A stretch of 64,000 nt of DNA. Source: Kordia sp039026955 (GTDB taxonomy: Bacteria; Bacteroidota; Bacteroidia; Flavobacteriales; Flavobacteriaceae). Below the pieces are notes generated by a model, which was not told where the DNA came from, ran no database searches, and saw nothing but the letters and a program-made list of their open reading frames with translations. The stretch is from contig JBCCLH010000010.1 of NCBI GenBank assembly GCA_039026955.1, positions 1 to 64,000 of the forward strand. Reading direction: 5' to 3'. The stretch's first letter is position 1; the number at the start of each line of letters is the position of its first letter. Shown in pieces: positions 15,855 through 25,208 of the stretch. The position numbers and the translations under genes are program-made.

Positions 15855-18455
15855 ATGAATTTTAACAATTATACCATAAAATCACAAGAAGCTGTACAAC
15901 GAGCACAGCAATTGACCCAAACATACGGACATCAACAAATTGAAAATGAACACCTTTTCAAGGCAATTATCGATGTTGATGACAATGTATTGCCCTTTTT
16001 ATTGAAAAAACTAAATGTCAATGTGACGCTGCTAAATCAAATTTTAGAAAGCACCTTAAACAGTTTTTCAAAAGTAAGTGGTGGCAACATTATGTTATCG
16101 CCTAGTGCAGTAAAAACATTAACAGACGCTACGATTGTGGCAGAAGAGATGAATGATGAATTTGTGTCTACCTCACATTTAATTCTTGCTATTTTTAGAT
16201 CGAATAGTAAAGTAGCACAAATCTTAAAAGATCAAGGAGTTACGGAAAAAGGTCTAAAAGCGGCGATTCAAGAATTGAGCAAAGGCGAACGTGTTACTTC
16301 TGCAACTGCGGAAGAAACCTATAATTCGCTCAGCAAATACGCAAACAACTTGAATCAATTGGCAAACGATGGAAAACTCGATCCTGTTATTGGTCGTGAT
16401 GAAGAAATCCGTCGTGTCCTACAGATTCTTTCACGTAGAACCAAAAACAATCCAATTTTAGTAGGTGAACCTGGTGTTGGAAAAACTGCAATTGCAGAAG
16501 GAATGGCACACAGAATCATTCAAGGAGATGTTCCCGAAAATTTAAAAGACAAGCAAATCTATTCGCTCGATATGGGCGCACTGATCGCTGGTGCAAAATT
16601 TAAAGGTGAATTTGAAGAACGTTTAAAAGCCGTGATCAAAGAAGTAACTTCTGCGGATGGTGATATTGTACTATTCATTGATGAAATCCACACATTGGTA
16701 GGCGCTGGTGGTGGACAAGGCGCGATGGATGCTGCAAACATCTTAAAACCTGCCTTAGCCCGTGGAGAACTCAGAGCGATTGGAGCAACTACTTTAGACG
16801 AATACCAAAAATATTTTGAGCAAGACAAAGCACTCGAACGTCGTTTCCAGAAAATTACGGTGACGGAACCTGATACGGAAAGTGCCATTTCGATCTTGCG
16901 AGGCATCAAAGAAAAATACGAAACACATCATAAAGTACGCATCAAAGATGAAGCGATTATTGCTGCAGTTGAACTGTCGCAACGTTACATTACAAATCGT
17001 TTTTTGCCAGACAAAGCCATTGATTTAATTGACGAAGCAGCTTCTAAATTGCGTATGGAAATCAATTCCAAACCAGAAGAATTGGACGTGTTGGACAGAC
17101 GCATTATGCAGTTGGAGATTGAAATTGAGGCGATTAAACGTGAAAATGATGAAGCCAAACTCAAAACGTTGAATCTTGAATTAGCCAACATCAAAGACGA
17201 ACGCAATGAGATTTTTGCCAAGTGGCAATCCGAAAAAGATGTGGTAGATCAGGTACAGGCAACCAAAGAAGCGATTGAGAACTATCGCGCGGAAGCGGAA
17301 AGAGCCGAACGCGAAGGAAATTACGGAAAAGTAGCTGAATTGCGTTACGGAAAGATCAAAGAAGCACAGGCAAAACTGGATGTATTGCAACAAGAACTGG
17401 TAACACAAGAAGAAAATGCATTGATCAAAGAAGAAGTCACGAATGAAGATATTGCAGAAGTTGTTGCCAAATGGACAGGAATTCCGGTAACCAAAATGTT
17501 GCAAAGTGAACGTGAAAAGTTGCTTCAATTGGAAAAAGAATTGCACAAACGTGTGGTTGGACAAGAAGAAGCGATCACCGCGGTTTCAGATGCTGTTCGT
17601 AGGAGTCGCGCAGGATTGCAAGATGCCAATCGCCCAATTGGTTCGTTCCTTTTCTTGGGAATGACAGGTGTCGGAAAGACCGAATTGGCAAAAGCACTTG
17701 CGGCCTATTTGTTCGATGATGAAAATGCGATGACACGTATCGACATGAGCGAATACCAAGAATCGCATTCGGTAAGTAGATTAGTCGGTGCGCCTCCAGG
17801 ATATGTAGGGTATGACGAAGGCGGACAGTTAACGGAAGCTGTACGTCGCAGACCGTATTCTGTAGTGTTACTTGACGAAATTGAAAAAGCGCATCCGGAT
17901 ACGTTTAATATTTTATTGCAAGTTTTGGATGAAGGACGTTTGACAGACAATAAAGGACGTGTGGCAGACTTTAAAAACGCCATTATCATCATGACATCAA
18001 ATATGGGAAGTCATATCATTGAAGAAAAATTCAAGGCGATGCAAGATATGTATAGCGCAACAGAAGCTGCCAAAGTAGAAGTTTTAGGCTTGCTCAAAAA
18101 ATCAGTGCGACCAGAATTTTTAAATCGTATCGATGATATTGTCATGTTTACGCCATTGACGAAACACGATATTCAGGAAATTGTACGTTTACAGATCAGG
18201 AAAACGATCAAAATGTTGGAGAAACAGCAAATTACCTTAGATGCTACCGAAGAAGCTATCGCCTATTTGGCAGACCAAGGATTTGATCCGCAGTTCGGTG
18301 CGCGACCTGTAAAACGTGTGATTCAACGCAAAGTATTGAATGCACTTTCCAAAGAAATATTAAGCGGAAAAATCACCGCAGATAGTATTATTTTGCTAGA
18401 TGAATTTAATGACGAATTGGTTTTTAGAAACCAGACGGATTTGATTGAGAGTTAA
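15855..18455 (+). CDS. clpB: ATP-dependent chaperone ClpB
   Basis: An 866-residue Hsp100 disaggregase, full length. Order of parts: N-terminal Clp_N repeat domain (1-145), AAA1 with Walker A GEPGVGKT (204-211), a coiled-coil middle domain (about 400-525) that marks ClpB rather than ClpA/C, AAA2 with GMTGVGKT (about 601-608) and LLDEIEKAHPD, and a D2-small C-terminal domain with FGARPVKRVIQ. It rescues aggregated proteins with DnaK. No clear heat-shock operator was seen upstream. Confidence 0.98.
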   Translation: MNFNNYTIKSQEAVQRAQQLTQTYGHQQIENEHLFKAIIDVDDNVLPFLLKKLNVNVTLLNQILESTLNSFSKVSGGNIMLSPSAVKTLTDATIVAEEMNDEFVSTSHLILAIFRSNSKVAQILKDQGVTEKGLKAAIQELSKGERVTSATAEETYNSLSKYANNLNQLANDGKLDPVIGRDEEIRRVLQILSRRTKNNPILVGEPGVGKTAIAEGMAHRIIQGDVPENLKDKQIYSLDMGALIAGAKFKGEFEERLKAVIKEVTSADGDIVLFIDEIHTLVGAGGGQGAMDAANILKPALARGELRAIGATTLDEYQKYFEQDKALERRFQKITVTEPDTESAISILRGIKEKYETHHKVRIKDEAIIAAVELSQRYITNRFLPDKAIDLIDEAASKLRMEINSKPEELDVLDRRIMQLEIEIEAIKRENDEAKLKTLNLELANIKDERNEIFAKWQSEKDVVDQVQATKEAIENYRAEAERAEREGNYGKVAELRYGKIKEAQAKLDVLQQELVTQEENALIKEEVTNEDIAEVVAKWTGIPVTKMLQSEREKLLQLEKELHKRVVGQEEAITAVSDAVRRSRAGLQDANRPIGSFLFLGMTGVGKTELAKALAAYLFDDENAMTRIDMSEYQESHSVSRLVGAPPGYVGYDEGGQLTEAVRRRPYSVVLLDEIEKAHPDTFNILLQVLDEGRLTDNKGRVADFKNAIIIMTSNMGSHIIEEKFKAMQDMYSATEAAKVEVLGLLKKSVRPEFLNRIDDIVMFTPLTKHDIQEIVRLQIRKTIKMLEKQQITLDATEEAIAYLADQGFDPQFGARPVKRVIQRKVLNALSKEILSGKITADSIILLDEFNDELVFRNQTDLIES

Positions 18456-18480
18456 TATCTGTAAACTTAAAAATTACCAA

Positions 18481-18677
18481 ACGTCAGTTCGAGTGTCCTG
18501 AACTTGTATAAGGATGTATTGAGAACAGCTATGAATTCTTTAGGTTTATAAGTTTATGAGTTGAAGAGTTTACCTTCTAACTAATTTAAAATTAAACATT
18601 TAGAATTTAAAATTTAGAGTTCCGAAGTACTTCTCGATACATTTTTTCGTTTCACTCAAAAACACTCGAAGTGACGT
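18481..18677. repeat. Short inverted-repeat element, family 2
   Basis: Bounded by ACGTCAGTTCGAGTG (18481-18495) and CACTCGAAGTGACGT (18663-18677). It encloses about 165 bp of AT-rich text and an internal GAAGTACTTCTCGATACAT. It lies 26 bp after the clpB stop. Confidence 0.75.
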
Positions 18678-18714
18678 GTATAGAAATTGAAACTGAACTT
18701 GAATCTGAAATACA

Positions 18715-18935
18715 AAACGTCAGTTCAATTTCTATGACAAAAGCAAGGGATTTTGATAAAATTTTTGATTCGTCATTGCGAGACAAAGTCGTGGCAATCT
18801 GTCTAAATCACAGTAGGATTAGTCTTTGAAATGAGCATTGGTACATTTTCAAATTATCAAATTGATACATTAAAAAAACATCAGTTCGAGTGTTTTTATG
18901 GAGCATAGCGGAATAAAAATGTATCGAGAACTACT
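18715..18935. repeat. Dispersed repeat shared with 13604-13835, with REP-like half hairpin
   Basis: Second copy of the repeat described at 13604. It contains CGTCATTGCGAG with GTGGCAATCTGTC (18775-18803), a half REP-like element. The gene-free stretch 18456-19479 consists mainly of such repeats plus three hairpins at 19137-19250, and no gene that I can support. Confidence 0.7.
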
Positions 18936-19136
18936 TGAAAAGTATATTTTAATATATCAATTTGATAATAAACATTAAGCAGAAGTATGACAAAGCAATC
19001 TGTTACTTCAAATAGCAAATACGTTTTACAATACACAGATCACCACGTCACTAGCGTTTCTCGTGATGACGGATCATAATTAATCTAAATAAAAGTTAAT
19101 TAAGTTTTTACTAAAACTAGAACATGAAAGAATAAG

Positions 19137-19250
19137 ATCCCGCGCTTCCGCGGGATTCGTTCGACTTACAGTATTGAATGCGACCTTTGGACTTTTCAAT
19201 ACTGAGTTTCACGAAAGTAATCAAGAGCAGCTTTTTCTGAGCTGCTCTTG
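19137..19250. ncRNA. Run of three strong hairpins, possible structured RNA
   Basis: Three perfect hairpins lie in 114 bp: ATCCCGCG/CGCGGGAT with loop CTTC (19137-19156), CAGTATTGAA/TTCAATACTG (19169-19204), and CAAGAGCAGCT/AGCTGCTCTTG (19222-19250). None has a long T run on the plus strand. On the minus strand the first is followed by ATCTTATTC, a weak terminator. It lies in the clpB-cyclase gap. Strand and function are unknown; plain terminators of lost genes are the alternative. Confidence 0.35.
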
Positions 19251-19479
19251 ATGTTTACTAACAAAGACAGGAACTTGTTGCATTGCTCCTGAACTACAAG
19301 ATTCATAACTAAAACGTGTCTTGAAAGGCTTTATTTTACTGGGAAACGTTAAAGTTTGCTAATAAAAGACCTAAACTTTTTTAAGCGAATAGAAAACATC
19401 TGTTGTAAAATCTGAATAATTTAATCGTTGAATTATTCAATATATTCATCTTTTAATTATTTTTAGCAAAAAGCCATCC

Positions 19480-20571
19480 ATGCTATCACCAAAATTTAAA
19501 AGATATCTAACACAAATTCTCCCTTTTGGTGTGATATGGTTTTTATTGGGAATTATCTTTATCACTATTGAATATGCTGCCACGAAAGATTACAGTTACA
19601 CACAAAAAGGCGTAATAGAAGTCAATCTAGAAATCTTCATTTTTGCAATGGTTGCAGTGACTTTTGTGGGTTTGCTTATTGGAACCATTGAAGTGGTATT
19701 TTTAAAACGATTTTTTGCAAAAAGCAGTTTTATACAAACAATTGTAGGTAAACTTAGTATCTATTCTGTATTTCTATTTATAATCATTTTGATCATGTTT
19801 CCAACCGCAGTGAGTATCGAACTTAATGTCAGCATTCTAGATGCAGCTGTTTGGGAAAAATTGAGCGATTATTTACAAAGTATCGGATTCTTAAGTACAG
19901 GTTTTCAAATGTTCATCTCGCTTGCCACTTCCCTATTCTACACAGAACTTAGTGAAAATATTGGGCATGGTGTGTTAGCAAATTTTATCAGAGGAAAATA
20001 CCACAGACCCAAAGAAGAAGATCGCATTTTTATGTTTTTAGACATGAAATCTTCTACTGCCATTGCAGAAAAACTAGGACATGTACACTATTTTGAATTG
20101 TTAAAAGAATACTATTACACACTCTCTGATGCGGTCATTTTGCATGCGGGAGAAATTTACCAATATGTGGGCGATGAACTAGTGATTTCTTGGAAGTATA
20201 AAAATGGTATCCGAAACAACAATTGTGTGGAATGCTTCTTCAGGATGCAAGATGATTTATTGAAAAAGCAAGAACAATTCATCAAACGATTTGGCATACA
20301 ACCTGAATTCAAAGCAGGTTTGCATCTCGGAACGGTCACAACGGGCGAGATTGGTAGCATCAAAAAAGAAATCATCTTCACGGGCGATGTGTTGAATGCG
20401 ACCGCGCGGATTCAAGCACTTTGCAACACGTTAGAAGTAGCAATTTTACTCTCAAAAGATTTGAAAGAAGCCTTGACACTTCAACCCAAATACAAAATAA
20501 GATCGCTTGGAGACAATGAACTGCGTGGCAAATTAGAAAGCAAAGAATTGTATACAGTTGTAAGGACGTAA
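19480..20571 (+). CDS. Membrane-bound class III adenylate/guanylate cyclase
   Basis: A 363-residue protein. Four hydrophobic helices in the N-terminal ~165 residues (GVIWFLLGIIFITIEY and others) precede a class III cyclase domain at ~180-360. Metal-binding aspartates are seen in FMFLDMKSST and in YVGDELVISW, and the transition-state Asn/Arg pair in GDVLNATARIQ. The product is a cyclic nucleotide made at the cytoplasmic face; whether cAMP or cGMP cannot be read with confidence. Similar helices-plus-cyclase proteins are frequent in Bacteroidota. Its stop is 114 bp before the P-loop NTPase start. Confidence 0.9.
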   Translation: MLSPKFKRYLTQILPFGVIWFLLGIIFITIEYAATKDYSYTQKGVIEVNLEIFIFAMVAVTFVGLLIGTIEVVFLKRFFAKSSFIQTIVGKLSIYSVFLFIIILIMFPTAVSIELNVSILDAAVWEKLSDYLQSIGFLSTGFQMFISLATSLFYTELSENIGHGVLANFIRGKYHRPKEEDRIFMFLDMKSSTAIAEKLGHVHYFELLKEYYYTLSDAVILHAGEIYQYVGDELVISWKYKNGIRNNNCVECFFRMQDDLLKKQEQFIKRFGIQPEFKAGLHLGTVTTGEIGSIKKEIIFTGDVLNATARIQALCNTLEVAILLSKDLKEALTLQPKYKIRSLGDNELRGKLESKELYTVVRT

Positions 20572-20685
20572 TTTCATTTGATTTTTCGAAATGATTCTAC
20601 TAGCTTTAACTTTTGATCAATCAGCTGAGATGTAAGAGCGTTGACATTGATTGAGACGCAATACTTTTCTATTTTACTCATACAC

Positions 20686-22538
20686 ATGAATCAAACAACA
20701 ATTTCTGATAGAATAACCCAATACTTAGCCATTGAAACCAGCTATTCTATTGTTTTAAATGGCGGTTATGGAATTGGGAAAACTCATTATTTAAAACATA
20801 TCTTATTTCCCAAAATAAAAGAAGAAGCTGCGTACATTCCTATCTTGATTTCTTTGTTTGGAATTGATTCTATCAAAGATTTACAAAAAAGTATTTATGT
20901 AGAATTGTATCCTATCTTAAAAAAGAAAGGTGTTAAGATTGCAACAGGAATTACCAACAATTTATTCAAATTCTTTTCTGGGATTGAGTTAGATGAAATG
21001 CTTAGTAATCAAAATCATTCTGGGAGAGATTTTATAGATTTTGATCGATTATTTCTTTGTATTGATGATGTAGATCGGAAAGGAAAAAATTTGGATACGC
21101 TAGAGCTGTATGGTTATATCAACAATCTTGTAGAAAACTATGGCACAAAGGTTTTGTTGGTTTCTAATGAAGAAATCATAAAACAAAATTACGAATATGA
21201 TGCTCAAAATAAATATTCAGAAATAAAAGAAAAGGTTATTGGCGTTACGCTGAATTTTTCTCCAAATTTTACAGAGGTGTTTACTGGTATTCTTGAGAAA
21301 AAATATCGACAACATCATTCTGCGTATTATGTGGTTTTAGAAGAAAATAAAGACCAAATCCAACAAAGAATTGCTAAAAATGAAGACAACTTTAGGAATT
21401 TACTTTTCTTTTTAGAATCCTTTAAATATATATTTCAATCCATTGATGCTTTTGTACAATCGGATGAACAATTGCGGCAACAAAAAGCTCTATTGTATTC
21501 CTATCTCATCAGATTCAGTCTGCCATTAGCAATTGAATATAAAATGGGAAGAGCTACTGCGGAATCTATAGCGGCGATAAAAGAGTGTTACTCGCCTTTA
21601 ACACTGCTAAAATTAAAAATGAATTCTTTAGAAGAAACCTCATTAAATCAACGTTTTCGCAAAAAATATCTCAATGATACTGATGATTTTTTTTATGAAT
21701 CACTGTTCAACTATTTTATGGGCATAAAAAGCTTTGATCTTGAACAATTTAAAGAAGAAATCCACAAAAAATTCCTTCCAAAAGAAAATATATCATTTGA
21801 CAGGTACAGCTCTCGCAAAGATGTCTTACTAGATCAACTTAGTTTTGAAAAATCGCTGACCTTATCTGACGAAGAATATCATACGTTGACAAATGAATTA
21901 TTAGATTTGATAGATCGCATTGCATTCCGAATTTCAGAATATCCCAAGTTGTTTTTATATGTAGTACGCTATGAAAATATGTTGAATCTAGACATTCAAC
22001 ACACAAAAGAGCGGTTTAAAAAAGCAATTCAAAAAAACCTAAACTACCAAAATCGGTACGCAGGTTTCAATGAAAGTTCTTCATTACCTCGAAATCCATA
22101 CAATGAATACCTTACAGACATTGAAGAAATACACCAGTTTTGTCTAGACACAAACGCGCTTTTATTTCAAGAAAAGTGGAAAATTGAAACGGACAATTAT
22201 TTTAAAGCATTCAGCACGAGCTTTGATGAATTTCAACAACTACGCTTTTACAAAGAAAATAGTATTGATTACATGTGGTTCTTTAATCAATATGAATTTG
22301 AAGATTTATGGAAAATCATAAGTGGCTATAGCGACACCGAAATACTAGCATTCGCAATCTTCTTACTTGAACGATATCCTAAAAACTCGGGACTAGAAGA
22401 AGAATTGAAATTCCTTGAAAAATTATATAAAAAATGTACGCAAGTCATAAAAAATAAAGAATTAAAACGATCAAACTATAAAGTGTTTATCGTACTCAAA
22501 AGCAAAGCCTTCAAAAGCATACAACGAATAAAAAATTA
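20686..22538 (+). CDS. KAP-like P-loop NTPase, unknown role
   Basis: A 617-residue protein from the ATG at 20686; an upstream TTG at 20641 would add 15 atypical residues. Walker A is NGGYGIGKTHYLK (25-37), Walker B LFLCIDDVDRKG (about 122-133), with a sensor-like VLLVSNEEII after it. This layout matches the KAP/STAND-like P-loop group. The remaining ~430 residues are helical, charged and show no known domain or clear membrane segment. KAP ATPases occur in some phage-defence gene sets, but no effector partner is visible; only the cyclase gene lies upstream on the same strand. Function open. Confidence 0.75.
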
Positions 22539-22546
22539 GCAACGCT

Positions 22547-22571
22547 AAGAAAAGTCTGCAACTTTTCTTTT
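22547..22571 (+). terminator. Terminator after the P-loop NTPase gene
   Basis: Arms AAGAAAAGT (22547-22555) and ACTTTTCTT (22561-22569) are followed by T-rich sequence, 9 bp after the stop codon. Confidence 0.7.
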
Positions 22572-22673
22572 CGTAAAAAAAGATAGAAGCACGTTATAAC
22601 GATACTTCTATCTCCTTTAACTAACTCAAAATTTATAATTATATAGTAGGATATAATTCAAAAGAATATAATT

Positions 22674-22943
22674 TTAAAGTTCACAATTCACCATCGATCC
22701 ACAACCGTCTGGCGTACAACTTATCACTGGATCGGTGTAGCAAGCATCCTCGCGTACAGTAATACATTCATACGGACACGTTGCTTTATCAGAACAAATA
22801 TCAGAAGGCTGACACACGTCAGGCTCTAAAGTAATTGGCGGACTAAACGCCTCTACGAATCCTCCTTTTACGGTTTTGGTATCAAAAGAAGCTACTTTGC
22901 TCTTTCGCAAGCATAATTTTATAGTTAAATTCTTTTTCTTCAT
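22674..22943 (-). CDS. GG-leader precursor peptide, 89 residues, cysteine-rich core
   Basis: The leader MKKKNLTIKLCLRKSKVASF ends VKGG at about residues 25-28 and matches the other precursor leaders of the window (L.(L)RKSKVASF versus LRIKKSTVASL). The ~60-residue core is acidic and holds ten Cys, in CQPSDIC, CPYEC and CTPDGC groups, with Pro and Thr. It lies upstream-to-downstream of a second such gene on the same strand (23011-23202, 67 bp away). No modification gene was seen; product unknown. Confidence 0.82.
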   Translation of the reverse strand: MKKKNLTIKLCLRKSKVASFDTKTVKGGFVEAFSPPITLEPDVCQPSDICSDKATCPYECITVREDACYTDPVISCTPDGCGSMVNCEL

Positions 22944-23010
22944 GGTATTAAATTTGGTGTATTAGATTACGAGTATACATTGAAAGAAACATCCCTTTGT
23001 AAAAAGTAGA

Positions 23011-23202
23011 CTAATTTCGTATGGGCTTACAATTGTCAAATTTAGGATCTGAACACGAACAGGTTTCAATTGGACACAAGCTATTATGTGTCAACGGATC
23101 TTCTTCTGCATTTACAGTTCCTCCTGTGAGTCGTTTAGCGTCTAAAGCAGCAATTACTTTCTTTTTTAGCGCTAATTTATTGGTAAAAATTCTTTTTTTC
23201 AT
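23011..23202 (-). CDS. GG-leader precursor peptide, 63 residues
   Basis: The leader MKKRIFTNKLALKKKVIAAL ends RLTGG at about residues 24-28. The core is 35 residues with five Cys, in CPIETCSCSDP and NCKPIRN. It is the first of a tandem pair with the 89-residue peptide gene; both start with MKK and share the LxLKK/RK block. The mature form could bear Cys-Ser/Thr crosslinks if a dehydratase and cyclase elsewhere act on it; no direct evidence. Confidence 0.82.
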   Translation of the reverse strand: MKKRIFTNKLALKKKVIAALDAKRLTGGTVNAEEDPLTHNSLCPIETCSCSDPKFDNCKPIRN

Positions 23203-23306
23203 GATATATAATTTAAGTTAAATACACATAAATTTACTAATTATCAAACACTTATACATACACAGAAACTATACTTAGACTACGTTTTTACAATAAAAAC
23301 CTATTT

Positions 23307-23322
23307 TATACCGATCGGTATA
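23307..23322. promoter_or_regulatory. TetR operator at its own promoter
   Basis: A perfect 16-bp palindrome, TATACCGATCGGTATA, lies where the -33 region of the TetR gene promoter would be. The near-same sequence sits before the next gene (23961-23980), so both are probably bound by this TetR protein. Confidence 0.85.
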
Positions 23323-23332
23323 TTTTTTTGAC

Positions 23333-23340
23333 TATATTTG
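23333..23340 (+). promoter_or_regulatory. Candidate -7 box of the TetR gene
   Basis: TATATTTG matches TAnnTTTG and ends 4 bp before the ATG at 23345, so the message would be leaderless or nearly so. Confidence 0.6.
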
Positions 23341-23344
23341 AAGT

Positions 23345-23941
23345 ATGATTACCAAAGCTGAAAAAACAACTGCTTTTATTGTTGAAACTGTGGCGCCTAT
23401 CTTTAACAAAAATGGATATGCTGCGACTAGTATTTCCGATATCACCAAAGCGACAGGTTTGACCAAAGGTGCGATTTACGGTAACTTCAAAAACAAAGAA
23501 GAATTGGCAATTGCTTCTTTCAAATTTATGGTAAAACGGTTGATGAAAGAATTGGTAAAACACATGGATAAAAGCGATTCGCCAATTGGAAAGCTGTTGC
23601 TCATCTCCGACTTTTACCGCAATTATTATCTATATACGAACAAAATGGGCGGCTGTCCAATTTTAAATGTAGGTGTGGATGCGAACAATCAAAATTCATT
23701 GCTATTACAAAAAGTCCGCATGATTATTCAGCGCATTCAAGATCAGTTAGCAACGATTATTGAAGACGGCATTGAATGTGGAGAAATCTCAACGGAAGTC
23801 AACGCAATGTACACAGCCAAACGAATTGACACAATGATCCAAGGCGCCATTTTTATGGCATACACCATGGATGATGATTTTTACATACAAGACACAATGA
23901 ATCAAGTAGATAAAATGATTCACGACGAACTCAAAGCATAA
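23345..23941 (+). CDS. TetR-family transcriptional repressor
   Basis: A 198-residue protein. The N-terminal DNA-binding domain carries a typical TetR helix-turn-helix (FNKNGYAATSISDITKATGL, then KGAIYGNFKNKEELA). The C-terminal part is a ligand-binding helical domain with YYLYTNKMGGCPILN, as in TetR proteins next to acyl-CoA or stress genes. It is followed 53 bp later by the thioesterase gene, with an operator palindrome before each. It likely represses both and is released by a small ligand, perhaps an acyl-CoA; that last step is inference. Confidence 0.93.
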   Translation: MITKAEKTTAFIVETVAPIFNKNGYAATSISDITKATGLTKGAIYGNFKNKEELAIASFKFMVKRLMKELVKHMDKSDSPIGKLLLISDFYRNYYLYTNKMGGCPILNVGVDANNQNSLLLQKVRMIIQRIQDQLATIIEDGIECGEISTEVNAMYTAKRIDTMIQGAIFMAYTMDDDFYIQDTMNQVDKMIHDELKA

Positions 23942-23960
23942 AACTATTTTTTTACACAAA

Positions 23961-23980
23961 AATATACCGATTGGTATATT
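23961..23980. promoter_or_regulatory. Second TetR operator, upstream of the thioesterase gene
   Basis: AATATACC and GGTATATT arms around GATT make an imperfect palindrome. The core ATACCGATTGGTAT differs by one base from the palindrome at 23307-23322. It lies 14 bp before the ATG at 23995. Confidence 0.85.
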
Positions 23981-23994
23981 AAAAAACACAACGT

Positions 23995-24483
23995 ATGAAA
24001 GACTTACCAAAAATTCTAGAAAGCAAATCTAAAATCAGATTCCAGGATTGTGATCCGCTAAATCACCTCAACAATAGCAAATATTTAGACTACATGATCA
24101 ACGCGCGTGAAGATCAGTTGATTGAACATTACAATCTAAATATCTTTGAAACCGCTAAAAACACAGGAACTACATGGGTTGTAGGCTCACATCAAATCGC
24201 GTATATCCGTCCTGCCTTGGTGATGGAAACCGTCACGATTCAATCACAAATGATTCACTATGGCAAAAAACAATTGTTGGTTGAAATTCGCATGTATAAC
24301 GAAGAAAAAACAGAGTTAAAAGCGGTGATGTGGAGCTCGTTTGTGCATTTCAATGTCTTAAAAGGAAAAGCGCATGAACACAACGAACAATTCCTTTCCC
24401 TTTTTGAAAACGTACAACTTCCTGTAACTGAGACTGATTTTGATACACGTGTGAAAAGTTTACGCATGGCAATGGTTTCTTGA
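23995..24483 (+). CDS. Acyl-CoA thioesterase, hotdog fold (4HBT family)
   Basis: A 162-residue protein. The 4-hydroxybenzoyl-CoA thioesterase-like motif is clear in RFQDCDPLNHLNNSKYLDYM, where the Asp after the Cys is the usual catalytic acid. The rest fits a single hotdog domain. The acyl group is unknown. The gene is coupled to the TetR gene by order, orientation and a shared operator motif, so it is probably induced when that repressor is released. Confidence 0.88.
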   Translation: MKDLPKILESKSKIRFQDCDPLNHLNNSKYLDYMINAREDQLIEHYNLNIFETAKNTGTTWVVGSHQIAYIRPALVMETVTIQSQMIHYGKKQLLVEIRMYNEEKTELKAVMWSSFVHFNVLKGKAHEHNEQFLSLFENVQLPVTETDFDTRVKSLRMAMVS

Positions 24484-24541
24484 TAATTATCAGTTATAGC
24501 AGCTAGGTTTTTGAGTATCTTTACGCCAAACAGATACTTTC

Positions 24542-25207
24542 ATGAACGTACATCAATACATTGATCATACCTTATTAAAACCCACAGCAACGGAAGCTGA
24601 TATTGAGCACCTTTGTCAAGAAGCCATGCAATATCAATTCTTTTCTGTTTGTGTAAACAGTTGTTATGTAAAACTTGCCAGAGAATACCTTACAGTAGAT
24701 ACGCAAGTAAAAGTTTGTAGCGTGATTGGTTTTCCGCTTGGCGCGATGAGTACAGCTGCTAAATTAGCGGAAATGAAACAGGCGAAAATTGATGGTGCAC
24801 ACGAATTTGATATGGTCATGAACTTGGGCTGGCTAAAATCTGGGAAAGATGATTTAATTCTAGAAGAAATCACCAAACTCAAATTAGCAAGTGGTACTAG
24901 TGTATTAAAAGTAATTATTGAGACTTGTTATCTTTCTGATGAAGAAATTACCAAAGCTTCTAAACTTGCTGTAGAAGCTGGCGCAGATTTCGTAAAAACC
25001 TCTACAGGTTTTGGTACAGGCGGTGCTACTTTAGAAGCCATCGCACTCATGAAAAATGCTGTACACGGAAAAGCAAAACTAAAAGCTTCTGGAGGCATTC
25101 GCGATTATGAAACTGCGGTAACTTATATAAATGCTGGAGTTTCACGTATCGGAACTTCCAATGGAATCGCCATTGTCACCCAAACTTCATCACAAAATAG
25201 CTACTAA
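24542..25207 (+). CDS. deoC: Deoxyribose-phosphate aldolase
   Basis: A 221-residue class I aldolase that cleaves 2-deoxyribose 5-phosphate to glyceraldehyde 3-phosphate and acetaldehyde. Seen: IDHTLLKPTAT at the N-terminus, VCSVIGFPLG, the Asp of GAHEFDMVMN, the Schiff-base lysine in ADFVKTSTGFG, and KASGGIRDY. The length is normal. The purine nucleoside phosphorylase start follows the stop codon by one base, so the two form a nucleoside-salvage operon. Confidence 0.97.
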   Translation: MNVHQYIDHTLLKPTATEADIEHLCQEAMQYQFFSVCVNSCYVKLAREYLTVDTQVKVCSVIGFPLGAMSTAAKLAEMKQAKIDGAHEFDMVMNLGWLKSGKDDLILEEITKLKLASGTSVLKVIIETCYLSDEEITKASKLAVEAGADFVKTSTGFGTGGATLEAIALMKNAVHGKAKLKASGGIRDYETAVTYINAGVSRIGTSNGIAIVTQTSSQNSY

Positions 25208-25208
25208 T

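Noticed and set aside
19251..19440. Possible broken GG-leader peptide on the minus strand (a short MFSIRLKKF-like start followed, out of frame, by a Cys/Ser-rich tail)
   Set aside because: There is a stop codon between the two parts, no GG is present, and similarity to the other leaders is too short to trust.
19480..22538. CBASS or Pycsar-type defence operon
   Set aside because: The cyclase is a membrane class III enzyme of the usual regulatory type, and no effector with a cyclic-nucleotide-binding domain is next to it. It is reported only as a weak finding.
25131..25208. Upstream extension of deoD inside deoC
   Set aside because: The added residues are not seen in DeoD proteins; the ATG at 25209 is one base after the deoC stop and fits.
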